From the NCBI RefSeq assembly GCF_900129445.1, contig NZ_FQVT01000003.1, positions 186,001 to 250,000 of the forward strand: a DNA stretch of 64,000 bases. Reading direction: 5' to 3'. Source of the DNA: Salegentibacter echinorum. Lineage in GTDB: Bacteria; Bacteroidota; Bacteroidia; Flavobacteriales; Flavobacteriaceae. Shown here piece by piece: positions 32,787 through 42,062 of this stretch (position 1 is the stretch's first letter; the number at the start of each line of letters is the position of its first letter). The translations under genes and the position numbers were made by a program. Under the pieces are notes generated by a model. It ran no database searches. It had not been told where the DNA came from and was given only the letters and a program-made list of their open reading frames with translations.

Positions 32787-34511
32787 TCAGCTCTTAAAAA
32801 CGGAAGCATCATTTTCTAATATTTTATTCATATTAATAATTATATAAATTCTAAAAGCCAGTAAATTATCATCCATGATTAAAGAATCATTTCTCTGAGC
32901 TATTCTTTTTTTAATGGAACTTGGGATTAAGTTCTTAAATTTAGAAAGCGGGGAGGTAGTTTTAAGTGCTTTGTTATTTGATGACTTCATATTCCCTAAG
33001 ATTTCATCCAGGAAATTTTTAGGGAAAATCAATTCTGCATTTTTCGAATTTAATCCTCTTTTTATCTCTGCAACTATATCTTCTCTGCGCAAAAGCTGTA
33101 CAAACGGTGTTTGCGAAGCAGTAGGATTAGAATATGGTATGCGAGGTCCCAGGGGTTCAACAATTTCCCGGAATAATTTTTTGTCCCTTCTTAGATTATC
33201 CGGTAAATCCCTAACCTGATACACGATTTCCCTGGAAAGAAACGGATTGATTTGTTCGACAAAACCATATTTTAAATCGGCTAAAGAAGCTTGTACTGTA
33301 GGAATCCTGTGGAGATGGAATAACCTATCCTTCCAGGTATTTAAACTCTCAGACTCTAACCTCAAATATTCCCTGGGAAGCTTTTGTTTTAACTTAGTGA
33401 TATATCTATATTTGGATAAGTTAGAAAAATCTGAACATAAGGTTATCCCAATAAAATCTTTTACCGTAATGGCTGAATAAATTTTATTATACCCAAAAAC
33501 TTCATCTCCCCTCACCACACCCTGTACCTCATTTTCATAAAGTGTTTTCCAGATTTTAAAGCCATCCATATATGCTGGGATATGATCATTTCTGCCTTCC
33601 CCGTTTAAGAGAAATAATTCAATTATATTTTTAAAATTTTTAGAAGAAGTATTAGTACTTGTATCATAAAAAGAATGGTTTAAAGCAAGAGTTTTCGCTA
33701 TTCTTTTTGCAATACTTGCATCGCTGTCTTTTTCCTTCAGGTATTCTGAAGCGCCCCAGGTTACCGTTTTTAAATTTTGGGTTTTAGGTCTATTTAAGGT
33801 TAAAAGGTTTATTATAGCCCGGCTGTCATAACCTCCGGAAAGGCTAATAGCCCAGTTAGAAAAATCTAAGGAAAGAGATTGAAATGTTTCCGTAAGGCTT
33901 TTTTGAAGTTTCTTTTTTAAACGCTGTTTTGAGCTCTTAGTGGCATTGAAAATAACTGGTTTCCTATTTATGTTTAGCTCCCAGGATTTCCTGTCTAAAC
34001 GTAAAATGCCATCTGCCGGCAACTTGCGAATTCTTTTGTCCCATGCCTCTTCCGGACCTAGGGAGCCTGAAGAAATCATCCAGGGAATTGCTGCTTCATT
34101 AAATTCAAAATCACCAAGATATTGCACAATCGCACGTTGGGAAGTAGCTGCAATAAAAATCTTATCATTTTTATAGTACCAAACTGTTCTTGTGCCCAAA
34201 ACATCGGTTAAGATTTGCAATTCTTTAGTGTTTATCCTAAAAATAGAATAATTCCCATCGTAGTTGGTGGCATCAAAATCTTCCCAATCTTTCTCTTTAA
34301 ACAAACCACCCAATAGGACGTTGCCCCGGTTGCTTATAATTGTTTTTGTGGGATTTATTATGGAATAAATAAGTTGCTTCTCGCTATATATTACCGGTTT
34401 TTTGGAGCTTATATTGTTAGGGGAAATCCTTTTGGAAATATTCTGTAATTTTTTTTTCGAAACTTCAACATTAATTTCCTCTCGTGTTAATACATATAAA
34501 ATTTTAGACAT
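32787..34511 (-). CDS. Asparagine-synthase-like protein lacking the N-terminal cysteine
   Basis: The only minus-strand gene in the locus, 574 residues. Residues 1-185 resemble a class II glutamine amidotransferase fold (GNYSIFRIN, LTDVLGTRTVWYY), but the sequence begins MSKILYVLT. The catalytic Cys2 that releases ammonia from glutamine is therefore missing. Residues 224-230 give the PP-loop SGGYDS of the asparagine synthetase domain, so ATP-driven activation of a carboxylate is likely. By analogy with amidotransferases of O-antigen clusters it could amidate a uronic acid or nonulosonate; by analogy with lactam or lasso-peptide cyclases it could use an internal amine. Substrate unknown. Confidence 0.82.
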   Translation of the reverse strand: MSKILYVLTREEINVEVSKKKLQNISKRISPNNISSKKPVIYSEKQLIYSIINPTKTIISNRGNVLLGGLFKEKDWEDFDATNYDGNYSIFRINTKELQILTDVLGTRTVWYYKNDKIFIAATSQRAIVQYLGDFEFNEAAIPWMISSGSLGPEEAWDKRIRKLPADGILRLDRKSWELNINRKPVIFNATKSSKQRLKKKLQKSLTETFQSLSLDFSNWAISLSGGYDSRAIINLLTLNRPKTQNLKTVTWGASEYLKEKDSDASIAKRIAKTLALNHSFYDTSTNTSSKNFKNIIELFLLNGEGRNDHIPAYMDGFKIWKTLYENEVQGVVRGDEVFGYNKIYSAITVKDFIGITLCSDFSNLSKYRYITKLKQKLPREYLRLESESLNTWKDRLFHLHRIPTVQASLADLKYGFVEQINPFLSREIVYQVRDLPDNLRRDKKLFREIVEPLGPRIPYSNPTASQTPFVQLLRREDIVAEIKRGLNSKNAELIFPKNFLDEILGNMKSSNNKALKTTSPLSKFKNLIPSSIKKRIAQRNDSLIMDDNLLAFRIYIIINMNKILENDASVFKS

Positions 34512-34681
34512 TGTAATTTATTATCTTTTTAACCCCTTCAAAGGATTCAATTCCTTGAGACCTGCCTCGAATTTTATTTTTTTTGTTTCCGGCTTCGTGG
34601 GCTTTCCCCAGGGGTTCTAATTTATTGTTGTTCAGTAATTTTTATGCTATGGCTTCTCTACTTTTTCCGTTTACTCGATAA

Positions 34682-34771
34682 TCGAGATTTATCTCGATAA
34701 CTATCGGGAGCTCCGAGGCTTGCCTCGAAATTAAATTATTACTCCTTTATAATACCTCGTGGGCTTGCCCA
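34682..34771. repeat. Three short palindromes with TT loops
   Basis: TCGAGAT-TT-ATCTCGA at 34682-34697, CGAGGC-TT-GCCTCG at 34714-34727 and TGGGC-TT-GCCCA at 34760-34771. Related imperfect copies (CCTGCCTCGAATTTT, TGGGCTTTCCCCA) lie at about 34560-34612. The similar architecture with different stems is unusual; the role is unknown. Confidence 0.7.
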
Positions 34772-34997
34772 GATGTAGTTTATTTTGAGAAGAGTGGCTA
34801 CATATTTTCGTAATTTAAAATCTTTATCAGAAAAAATAATACTTAACAGATCGAATTTAGGCTTTTTCTTGCAGCTTTTTTATATTTCCTAAAGCCCTGA
34901 GAGAATAGGGTTTGGGTGTACTAATTTTTAACTGATTGATTTTAGTTTTATTTCTATATTCTTGCGCTATCGAAGATGTAAAGTTGCAATAAAAATT

Positions 34998-35005
34998 TAT
35001 ATTTG
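34998..35005 (+). promoter_or_regulatory. Predicted -7 box before the pyruvyltransferase operon
   Basis: TATATTTG is an exact TAnnTTTG match, but it lies 267 bases before the ATG at 35272, so it would give a long leader. No TTG at -33. Confidence 0.3.
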
Positions 35006-35271
35006 CGCCCTCTTAAATCTAATGATCTTTTACATTGCAGCAGAAGAGTTGTTATAAAGTGGCGGAACAACGAAGCTTTTTTTAGCTAAAGAAATACCTC
35101 AAAGGTCTCGAATCCTGCATAGCTATCGGGATGGTGAGGTCTGGTTAACTTAACGAATTCAACTTTATGATTAAAAGCAAACATACAGTAAAAAAGTTGA
35201 TAGGATTATTATATGATCCCATTTTCCAGAAATAAAAAACTGAAGAGGACTAAGATAAATCACATTCGTAA

Positions 35272-36093
35272 ATGGTAAAAATAATTAATAATCTTAAAAT
35301 ACTTTTAAACGGGAATAAATGTGCCTTAAAATATTCGGCGGGTGAATTTACCCACAAAAATATAGGAGATGCATTGAATGTTTACCTGTTTGAAAAAGTT
35401 TTTGGGAAAGAAGTTGAGAGTTATAAAAATTTACTCAATGTAGGAGTTCCTCAAGTTTATTCATTTATTGGGAGTGTTTTAGATAATACTGCCGTTAGAA
35501 ATCTGGTAGTAATGGGGTCTGGCTTTAAAAGCGCAACCTCTAAAGTGCCGGTTGTGCCTAAAAAAGTAATTGCCTGTAGAGGACCTTTAACCAGAAAAAA
35601 ACTGATGGATCACCAATTGGAAGTGCCAGAGGTTTATGGTGATCCCGCAATATTACTTCCCTTTTTTTATAATCCTGAAGTAACAAAAAAATACCGCATT
35701 GGTTTTATTCCGCATTATTCAGAAATGGATCTGGAGATTGTGAAATACTGGAAGGAGAAACCAGACGTAAAATATATTGACGTTTTTTCAAAAATGGAAG
35801 ATTTTATTCAGGATATAAAATCCTGTGACTTTACGATTTCCAGTTCGCTTCACGGGGTTATTTTAAGTCATGCTTATGGAGTCCCTTCGGGCTGGATTAA
35901 ATTGAGCGATACTCTTGTGGGGGGCAGTTTTAAATTTGATGATTACTTTAATTCCTTAAATACCTCCTTTAAACCTATGAGTTTAGAAAGATCTTCAAAA
36001 ATAGTAGATTTGCAGCCACAAACAACCCTGCCCGAAACCAATAGTTTAGCCGAAAATTTACTGGAGACTTTTAATAGTGCAAAAGTTTTTTGA
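35272..36093 (+). CDS. Polysaccharide pyruvyltransferase family protein
   Basis: A 273-residue member of the polysaccharide pyruvyl transferase family (CsaB/WcaK type), which transfers pyruvate from phosphoenolpyruvate to form a ketal on a sugar. Visible motifs are FTHKNIGDALNVYLFE, RGPLTRKKL, VYGDPAILLP and the conserved SSSLHGVILSHAYGVP. Shorter than average but complete. It opens a plus-strand run with the GT2, UPF0104 and GT-C genes that follow. Pyruvylation would add a further negative charge to the glycan. Confidence 0.88.
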   Translation: MVKIINNLKILLNGNKCALKYSAGEFTHKNIGDALNVYLFEKVFGKEVESYKNLLNVGVPQVYSFIGSVLDNTAVRNLVVMGSGFKSATSKVPVVPKKVIACRGPLTRKKLMDHQLEVPEVYGDPAILLPFFYNPEVTKKYRIGFIPHYSEMDLEIVKYWKEKPDVKYIDVFSKMEDFIQDIKSCDFTISSSLHGVILSHAYGVPSGWIKLSDTLVGGSFKFDDYFNSLNTSFKPMSLERSSKIVDLQPQTTLPETNSLAENLLETFNSAKVF

Positions 36094-36129
36094 GCAAATT
36101 ATAAATTACAACCAACTTAAATTGAATTG

Positions 36130-37056
36130 ATGCCACTTTATTCTGTTATTATTCCTGTATATAAAAGTACTCAAAGCTTAGAGACCATAGCGGTCCAAAT
36201 TAATGAGCTTCAAAAACAAAAAGATTATAAATTCGAAATTATCTTTGTAAACGATAGTCCTTTTTTTCTGGATACCGTGAGGACCATGGAGCAGTTGGAG
36301 AAGAAATATGAGAATGTGCGCACCTTCACCTTAAGGAGGAATTTAGGACAACAATTTGCAGTTTTATGTGGCATACAGCAAGCATCTGGAGATTACATCA
36401 TGACGATGGATGACGATTTGCAGCATCCCGTAAAGGAAATTCCAAAATTAATTAATGCGTTTCATAAAAAAGATAAGTTGGAGGCTATTTTTGCTATTCC
36501 AAATTTTAAAGATAGAAGACACGATCGCTGGAGGAATGTTGGGAGTTATGTAATGAACAAAATTGATACCGTTTTTTTAAAAAAACCAAAAGGACTTTAC
36601 AAATCTTCATTTAGAATCATGACCCTTAGTCTGGCTAAAGCCATTGTAAACAATTATAATGCTACCCCCGCTGTCTCCAGTCTTATTATTTATACTACCG
36701 ATAAAATTGAAAATATTGAAATTGAGCATAATAGCAGGCAATTTGGGAAAAGTAATTTTACTTTACGCAAATTAATTAACCATTCCCTAAATAATCTTCT
36801 ACATTATAGCTCGGCGCCCCTTAAGGCTTTGGGTTTAATTGGGGTTATCGTTTTTCTGGCATCGGTACTTTTTATTATTTATATTGTCCTTAAAAAACTT
36901 TTTTTTGGTAGCGATTTTCCAGGTTATGCATCTACAGTCTCTTTAATAAGCTTTTTTGGTGGCTTAAACCTATTTGGGATTGGCCTACTTGGGGAATATT
37001 TGATAAGAATTCTTAGAGAGCAACAAAAACCTAAATTAGAAGATTTATTAAAATAA
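36130..37056 (+). CDS. GtrB/ArnC-like polyprenyl-phosphate glycosyltransferase (GT2)
   Basis: 308 residues. The GT-A domain has YSVIIPVYKSTQSLE, IIFVNDSP, NLGQQFAVLCGIQQASGDYI and the DxD-type TMDDDLQHP. Two transmembrane helices follow near residues 230-255 and 268-292. This is the DPM1/GtrB/ArnC layout, which loads one sugar onto undecaprenyl phosphate. ATG 36130 is used; a TTG codon immediately precedes it. With the UPF0104 protein and the GT-C protein downstream it forms a plausible side-branch glycosylation module. Confidence 0.88.
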   Translation: MPLYSVIIPVYKSTQSLETIAVQINELQKQKDYKFEIIFVNDSPFFLDTVRTMEQLEKKYENVRTFTLRRNLGQQFAVLCGIQQASGDYIMTMDDDLQHPVKEIPKLINAFHKKDKLEAIFAIPNFKDRRHDRWRNVGSYVMNKIDTVFLKKPKGLYKSSFRIMTLSLAKAIVNNYNATPAVSSLIIYTTDKIENIEIEHNSRQFGKSNFTLRKLINHSLNNLLHYSSAPLKALGLIGVIVFLASVLFIIYIVLKKLFFGSDFPGYASTVSLISFFGGLNLFGIGLLGEYLIRILREQQKPKLEDLLK

Positions 37057-37102
37057 GTTATTTGGATACTTTTAACTATGAGGAACTCGTAATGCTTTTT
37101 CT

Positions 37103-37975
37103 ATGAAGAGGATAGGGTATAAAACTGTTTTAAAGATAGTTTTGTCTATAGGACTGGTTGCATATCTAATTTTTAATATAGACCTTAGTAAGGTTTACCT
37201 TATAGAAATAGATGTTCTTCCTCCTTTTTTGGTCGCCATTTTAATTACCCTTTTATCTTTAGGCTTAATGAGTCTTAGATGGAAAATTTTAATTGCAAAT
37301 TTCCTGACTCCTGCTTTTTCAATTAAAAAATTATTCAATTTCTATATGATTGGGGCGTTCTTTAATATATTTCTTCCCGGCTCTATTGGTGGGGATGTGG
37401 TGCGTACCCAGAGAATATCTAAAAATAAAAGTATATCTATAAAAGCTGCTACGGGTGTCACCCTTTTAGAAAGAATATGTGGAATTTATGGTTTGCTTAT
37501 TCTTATTTCTTTTAGTTTGTTTTTTATGACCTATCCAAAAGGTTTAAACTTTCATGAATTTTTACCTATTTGGATTTTTAAGTCTTCTCCGGTAATAATT
37601 TTAAGTTGTATCCCCTTATTTAAATGGTTGTTAGTAAAGTTTAATTTTCATACCACCTATCCATTTATTATAAAAGTAATTGGGATTTCATTAATGGCGC
37701 AAATGGGCGATATTAGTATAGCCTATATCCTGAATCAATACTTTAATTTAGGCATTCCTTTTTCAGCGTTTATTTTTATTATGCCATTGGTTTATATAGC
37801 CACGGTTTTGCCAATTTCTTTTGGAGGTTTAGGGGTTAGAGAAGGGGTGTTTTCTGGGATATTGATGTTATATGGTGTAGATGTTTCCATAGCTATTTTA
37901 ATTTCATTGCTTATGTATTTAATAAAAGTAGTAGTAGGTATTATTGGATACATCATTTATCTGGGAGAGCGATAA
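37103..37975 (+). CDS. UPF0104/LPG-synthase-TM family membrane protein
   Basis: A 290-residue protein with about seven or eight membrane helices and the family segments SLRWKILIANF, FNIFLPGSIGGDVVRTQR and PISFGGLGVREGVFSGI. The family includes the membrane part of lysylphosphatidylglycerol synthase and AglD-like proteins found beside dolichol- or undecaprenyl-phosphate glycosyltransferases, where a flippase-like role is suspected. Here it sits between a GtrB-like and a GT-C-like gene, the position of GtrA in Gtr clusters. Role inferred. Confidence 0.85.
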   Translation: MKRIGYKTVLKIVLSIGLVAYLIFNIDLSKVYLIEIDVLPPFLVAILITLLSLGLMSLRWKILIANFLTPAFSIKKLFNFYMIGAFFNIFLPGSIGGDVVRTQRISKNKSISIKAATGVTLLERICGIYGLLILISFSLFFMTYPKGLNFHEFLPIWIFKSSPVIILSCIPLFKWLLVKFNFHTTYPFIIKVIGISLMAQMGDISIAYILNQYFNLGIPFSAFIFIMPLVYIATVLPISFGGLGVREGVFSGILMLYGVDVSIAILISLLMYLIKVVVGIIGYIIYLGER

Positions 37976-37984
37976 TTTAAAATT

Positions 37985-39601
37985 ATGATAAAAAATAATA
38001 TTTCAGCTAAAGATAAGCATAGTCAATTGGAACTATGGGCTTATGTCATTTTTGGCATCAGTAATTTTTTAATGTTGTTTAATCCGGGAGTGTTTTGGGA
38101 CGATTGGACAATTTATAACATGGATCCAGTAGGTTTGATGAACCAATACTATGGCAATGGTAATTTAATGTTTGGCTATATCCACCTATTTTTAAAACAT
38201 TTATCGGGTTCTCCCTTGCTTTATCACGCACTTACCTTTATTTGCCAATTGCTCAATATTTTTATACTGTTTAGAATTGTTAAAGAGGTTTCTCTTAAAG
38301 CGAATGAAAAATCATACTTTGCATTTGCAGTGCTCATTTTTGCTGCTTTCCCCATACACGATGCAAAGGCAACCATTATTATATTCCCTCATATTCTATG
38401 TCTAACTTCTTTTATTGCAGGTTCATATTTTTTATTGAGTTATACTAACAAAAAGAAGCTTTTACATCGTGTTCTCGGTCTTTTTTTCTTTTTGTTCTCT
38501 TTTCTAATTAATTCATTTTTAGTTTTTTACTTGTTCCCTGTTTTTTTCTTTTTGTTTCATGAGTATTGGATTTTATTTTTCGGTAAAAATTATGGAAAAT
38601 TACAGGATTTGGTTAAATCTTTAGGACATCGCATACTCTCTTACATAGATTTCCTGGTTTTACCTTTTGTTTTTTGGATAATTAAACTTAGTTTTTTTCA
38701 GCCTTCCATGCAATACAAAAGCATAGGTTATAATACTGTAAAATTAGAATCCCTCCTGGAGATTCCTTACAGAGTAATAGTATTTCTCTATCTCTTTGTC
38801 GTAGATTTAGTTCCTATAGTTATTGAGGCAATCCAACATTATGAAATGTGGATTTTTTTCATTCTCGCAAATGCAATTCTTTACCGCCAGCTTCAGAAAT
38901 TAAAACTTGGCTTTACCGTACCTTGGAAATTTATTATTTGGGGTTTACTTGTGCTTATTATAGGTGCATTCCCTTATCTAATGGTAAACAAATACCCATC
39001 TTATTTAGATTATTTGTCGAGGCATCAGCTATTATTAGGTTTGGGCGCATCGCTAAGTTTTTGTGCAGCGGTGTTTCTTCTAAAATCTGAATTAATTAAA
39101 CGCATTATCCTCACAATTAGCGTCTCAGCTTTTATGGCTATTACCATTTTTCTGCACTTTAATTATTTTAAAGGCTACGTTAAACAAGAGGTTTTTAAGC
39201 AGTATTTTTTTTCTAACCCCCATTTTCCGGCTGCTTCTCCACAAACTATAGTGTTAGAGGATGATACAGAAAATTTTACCCGAAAAGGAAATCCTACTAA
39301 ATTTTACGCTTTTGCCGGAATGATGAAAATGTACTATCCCAATGAAAATACCTTATTGGTTAGGCCGGAAGATTTAAAAGGGTACCAAAACTTAAACATT
39401 TTTCCCAAGCTCGCACCCTATTATTTTCAATACAACCTGACTAATTATAAATACGTAGCCCCAAAAATTAGCTTAGAAGTAAAATATGGGGAAAAACGCC
39501 CTTTGTTCCCTATTTGGACCTACTATTCAGATTTGGCTTTGGGAAATCAAAAGGATTGGTCAAAGTATTTTAAATTTACCTTACAGCCTCTTGGCAATTA
39601 A
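37985..39601 (+). CDS. GT-C-like polytopic membrane protein
   Basis: 538 residues with about 11 membrane helices and a C-terminal periplasmic domain of roughly 130 residues. A D-D pair in FWDDWTIYNMD follows the first helix, the place of the catalytic acids in GT-C glycosyltransferases that use lipid-linked donors. Next to GtrB-like and UPF0104 genes it would be the enzyme that transfers the lipid-linked sugar outside the cytoplasmic membrane. It could alternatively be the Wzy-type polymerase that the locus otherwise lacks. I do not recognise the specific family. Confidence 0.7.
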   Translation: MIKNNISAKDKHSQLELWAYVIFGISNFLMLFNPGVFWDDWTIYNMDPVGLMNQYYGNGNLMFGYIHLFLKHLSGSPLLYHALTFICQLLNIFILFRIVKEVSLKANEKSYFAFAVLIFAAFPIHDAKATIIIFPHILCLTSFIAGSYFLLSYTNKKKLLHRVLGLFFFLFSFLINSFLVFYLFPVFFFLFHEYWILFFGKNYGKLQDLVKSLGHRILSYIDFLVLPFVFWIIKLSFFQPSMQYKSIGYNTVKLESLLEIPYRVIVFLYLFVVDLVPIVIEAIQHYEMWIFFILANAILYRQLQKLKLGFTVPWKFIIWGLLVLIIGAFPYLMVNKYPSYLDYLSRHQLLLGLGASLSFCAAVFLLKSELIKRIILTISVSAFMAITIFLHFNYFKGYVKQEVFKQYFFSNPHFPAASPQTIVLEDDTENFTRKGNPTKFYAFAGMMKMYYPNENTLLVRPEDLKGYQNLNIFPKLAPYYFQYNLTNYKYVAPKISLEVKYGEKRPLFPIWTYYSDLALGNQKDWSKYFKFTLQPLGN

Positions 39602-39683
39602 AAGAGACTGGGGAAGCAGGCTAAGCTTGCTTCTTTTAGCTAACATTTAGTAAATTGAAGTAAGGTGAAGTGTGCAGAATACT

Positions 39684-39691
39684 TAGCTTTG
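39684..39691 (+). promoter_or_regulatory. Predicted -7 box of the legionaminic acid operon
   Basis: TAGCTTTG is an exact TAnnTTTG match 42 bases before the legB ATG. A TTG at 39655-39657 is 26 bases upstream, longer than ideal. Confidence 0.45.
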
Positions 39692-39732
39692 CACTATATT
39701 TAAAATAAAGATTTTTAATTCTGAAAATATCC

Positions 39733-40920
39733 ATGGATATATTAAAACTTATTGGAAGGGACAGAAATTTATTTTTCGAAGATATTCAAAATCGGGAAAA
39801 AGAGCTGGAAGAAATTATCTCGAGTTCTTCTTTCCTGGTTTTGGGCGGAGCTGGCTCAATAGGGCAGGCGGTAACCAAAGAAATCTTTAAAAGAAACCCC
39901 AAAAAGCTCCATGTAGTAGATATTAGTGAAAATAATATGGTGGAATTGGTTCGGGATCTTCGCAGTTCTTTTGGTTATATAGCGGGAGATTTTAAAACCT
40001 TTGCTTTAGATATAGGCTCTTTGGAATATGATGCTTTTATAAATCATGACGGGGAGTATGAATACGTTTTAAATCTCTCTGCTTTAAAACATGTGCGAAG
40101 TGAAAAAGACCCATTTACATTAATGAGGATGATTGATGTAAATATTTTTAATACCGATAAAACTATTCATCAGGCTATAGACAAGAATACCAAAAAATAT
40201 TTTTGTGTCTCTACAGATAAGGCGGCGAACCCGGTAAATATGATGGGAGCTTCCAAAAAAATTATGGAAATGTTTTTAATGCAAAGGAGTAGGAACATTA
40301 CTATTTCTACAGCTCGTTTTGCAAATGTTGCTTTTTCCGATGGCTCACTACTTCATGGTTTTAATCAAAGAATCCAGAAAAGACAGCCACTTGTAGCGCC
40401 AAATGATGTAAAACGCTATTTTGTGACCCCACAGGAAAGCGGTGAACTTTGTCTTATGTCCTGTATTTTTGGAGAAAACAGGGATGTGTTTTTTCCTAAG
40501 CTAAGCGAAAAACTACATCTTATCTCTTTTGCCGATGTAGCGGTGAAATACTTAAAAGAGCTTGGTTACACCCCCTATCTTTGTGAAACAGAAAACGAAG
40601 CCCGGGATTTGGTACATAGTTTACCAGAACAAGGAAAATGGCCCTGTTTGTTTACCGGGAGCGATACTACAGGAGAGAAAGATTTCGAAGAATTCTTTAC
40701 CGAAGATGAGGTTTTGGATTTAGAACAATTTAATAATCTGGGGATTATTAAAAATGAACTCGATATAGAAGAAGATAAATTAACATTTTTTAAAAAGGAA
40801 ATTGCAGAAATGCGAAAAAATAAAGTCTGGAACAAGCAGGAAATTGTAGCTTTATTCTTCAAAATGATTCCGGACTTTGGGCATAAAGAAACCGGTAAAT
40901 ATTTAGATTCTAAAATGTAA
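39733..40920 (+). CDS. legB: NDP-N-acetylglucosamine 4,6-dehydratase (retaining), LegB
   Basis: First dedicated step of the legionaminic acid branch; forms the 4-keto-6-deoxy-GlcNAc nucleotide with retained C5 configuration. 395 residues with LVLGGAGSIGQAV near 36, LSALKHVRSEKDP and STDKAANPVNMMGASKKIME. The methionine in MMGASK replaces the SDR tyrosine, as in the PglF/LegB group and unlike the pseB product. The C-terminal half (HLISFADVAVKYLKELGY, then an acidic segment) is as in soluble LegB proteins. It starts a run of nine closely spaced genes; the stop and next start share a base (TAATG). Confidence 0.92.
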   Translation: MDILKLIGRDRNLFFEDIQNREKELEEIISSSSFLVLGGAGSIGQAVTKEIFKRNPKKLHVVDISENNMVELVRDLRSSFGYIAGDFKTFALDIGSLEYDAFINHDGEYEYVLNLSALKHVRSEKDPFTLMRMIDVNIFNTDKTIHQAIDKNTKKYFCVSTDKAANPVNMMGASKKIMEMFLMQRSRNITISTARFANVAFSDGSLLHGFNQRIQKRQPLVAPNDVKRYFVTPQESGELCLMSCIFGENRDVFFPKLSEKLHLISFADVAVKYLKELGYTPYLCETENEARDLVHSLPEQGKWPCLFTGSDTTGEKDFEEFFTEDEVLDLEQFNNLGIIKNELDIEEDKLTFFKKEIAEMRKNKVWNKQEIVALFFKMIPDFGHKETGKYLDSKM

Positions 40921-42062
40921 TGAGAGAATTTAATGAGACCATATCATTTATTCGGGACTATTATAATACTAAAGAATTTATACCCTTACATGAACCAAAG
41001 TTTGGGGGAAATGAAAAAAAGTATGTATTAGACACCATAGCATCTACTTTTGTTTCTTCTGTTGGTGCTTATGTTGATAAATTTGAGGAAAGGATGCAGC
41101 GAATTAGCCAAACAAAAAATGCGGTAGCGGTGGTTAATGGAACTGCTGCAATTCAGGTTGCTCTGCGTTTGGTGGGGGTGCAGAAAGGAGATGAAGTTTT
41201 AACCCAGGCTCTTACATTTGTGGCGACGGCAAATGCTATTGCTTATAATAATGCAAAACCGGTTTTTCTGGATGTAGATTTAGACACGATGGGGTTATCT
41301 CCAATTGCGGTTCAAAATTTTCTGGAAGAATATGCAGAACTAAGAGAAGAAGGCTGCTATAATAAAAAAACCGGAAATAAAATAGCAGCGTGTTTGCCAA
41401 TGCACACATTCGGTTTTCCGGTACATCTTCACAAATTACTAAAAATTTGCAATGAGTGGAAAATCCCGGTTGTGGAAGACGCCGCAGAATCTCTGGGAAG
41501 TGAATATAATGGGAAACCTACCGGCGGTTATGGAGAGGTGGGCGCTTTCTCCTTTAACGGGAATAAAATAGTGACCAGTGGGGGCGGGGGAGCCCTGGTT
41601 ACAAATAATAACGCCTTGGGAAAAAAGGCTAAATTTTTAACTACCACGGCTAAAAAGCCCCACACGTATGAATATGTTCACGAGGAGTTGGGGTACAATT
41701 ATAGAATGCCAAACCTCAACGCCGCTTTAGCATGTGCACAATTAGAAAATCTAAATAATTTTATAGAAAATAAAAGGAATTTAGCTGAAAAGTATGCTCA
41801 TTTTTTTGAAAAACAACAATTGAAATTCCGTACGGAAACGCCTAATACAAAAGCTAATTACTGGTTGATGTGTGTGGAACTGAAAGACAGGCAGCAGCGG
41901 GATCTTTTTTTGGAGAAAACCAATGCTGTGAATGTAATGACACGACCTATATGGCAATTAATGTACAAATTACCCATGTATAAAGAATGTCTTCGCGATA
42001 AACAGGTAAATGCAGAGTTTCTGGAAGACCGAATTGTAAATATTCCCAGTAGTGTTAAATAA
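40920..42062 (+). CDS. legC: LegC-type PLP aminotransferase
   Basis: Aminates the 4-keto group made by LegB to the bacillosamine-type amino sugar. 380 residues, DegT/DnrJ/EryC1/StrS fold: PLHEPKFGGNEKKYVLD at the start, VVNGTAAIQVALR, EDAAESLGSEYNGK and the PLP lysine in SFNGNKIVTSGGGG. The start overlaps the legB stop by one base. The NGNKIVTSGGGG form is typical of LegC as against PseC (HPVKH) and VioA (HATKL) in the same locus. Confidence 0.92.
   Translation: MREFNETISFIRDYYNTKEFIPLHEPKFGGNEKKYVLDTIASTFVSSVGAYVDKFEERMQRISQTKNAVAVVNGTAAIQVALRLVGVQKGDEVLTQALTFVATANAIAYNNAKPVFLDVDLDTMGLSPIAVQNFLEEYAELREEGCYNKKTGNKIAACLPMHTFGFPVHLHKLLKICNEWKIPVVEDAAESLGSEYNGKPTGGYGEVGAFSFNGNKIVTSGGGGALVTNNNALGKKAKFLTTTAKKPHTYEYVHEELGYNYRMPNLNAALACAQLENLNNFIENKRNLAEKYAHFFEKQQLKFRTETPNTKANYWLMCVELKDRQQRDLFLEKTNAVNVMTRPIWQLMYKLPMYKECLRDKQVNAEFLEDRIVNIPSSVK

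Larger units (their letters stand above)
34512..35271. other. Gene-free 760-bp region with short palindromes
   Basis: No intact frame between the divergent asparagine-synthase-like and pyruvyltransferase genes. It contains three short TT-loop palindromes (34682-34771), decayed relatives of them near 34556-34612, and an exact TAnnTTTG box at 34998. Confidence 0.55.

Noticed and set aside
32914-34176. Plus-strand open frames opposite the asparagine-synthase-like gene
   Set aside because: The minus-strand protein has a clear PP-loop and full-length domain structure, so the plus-strand frames are shadows.
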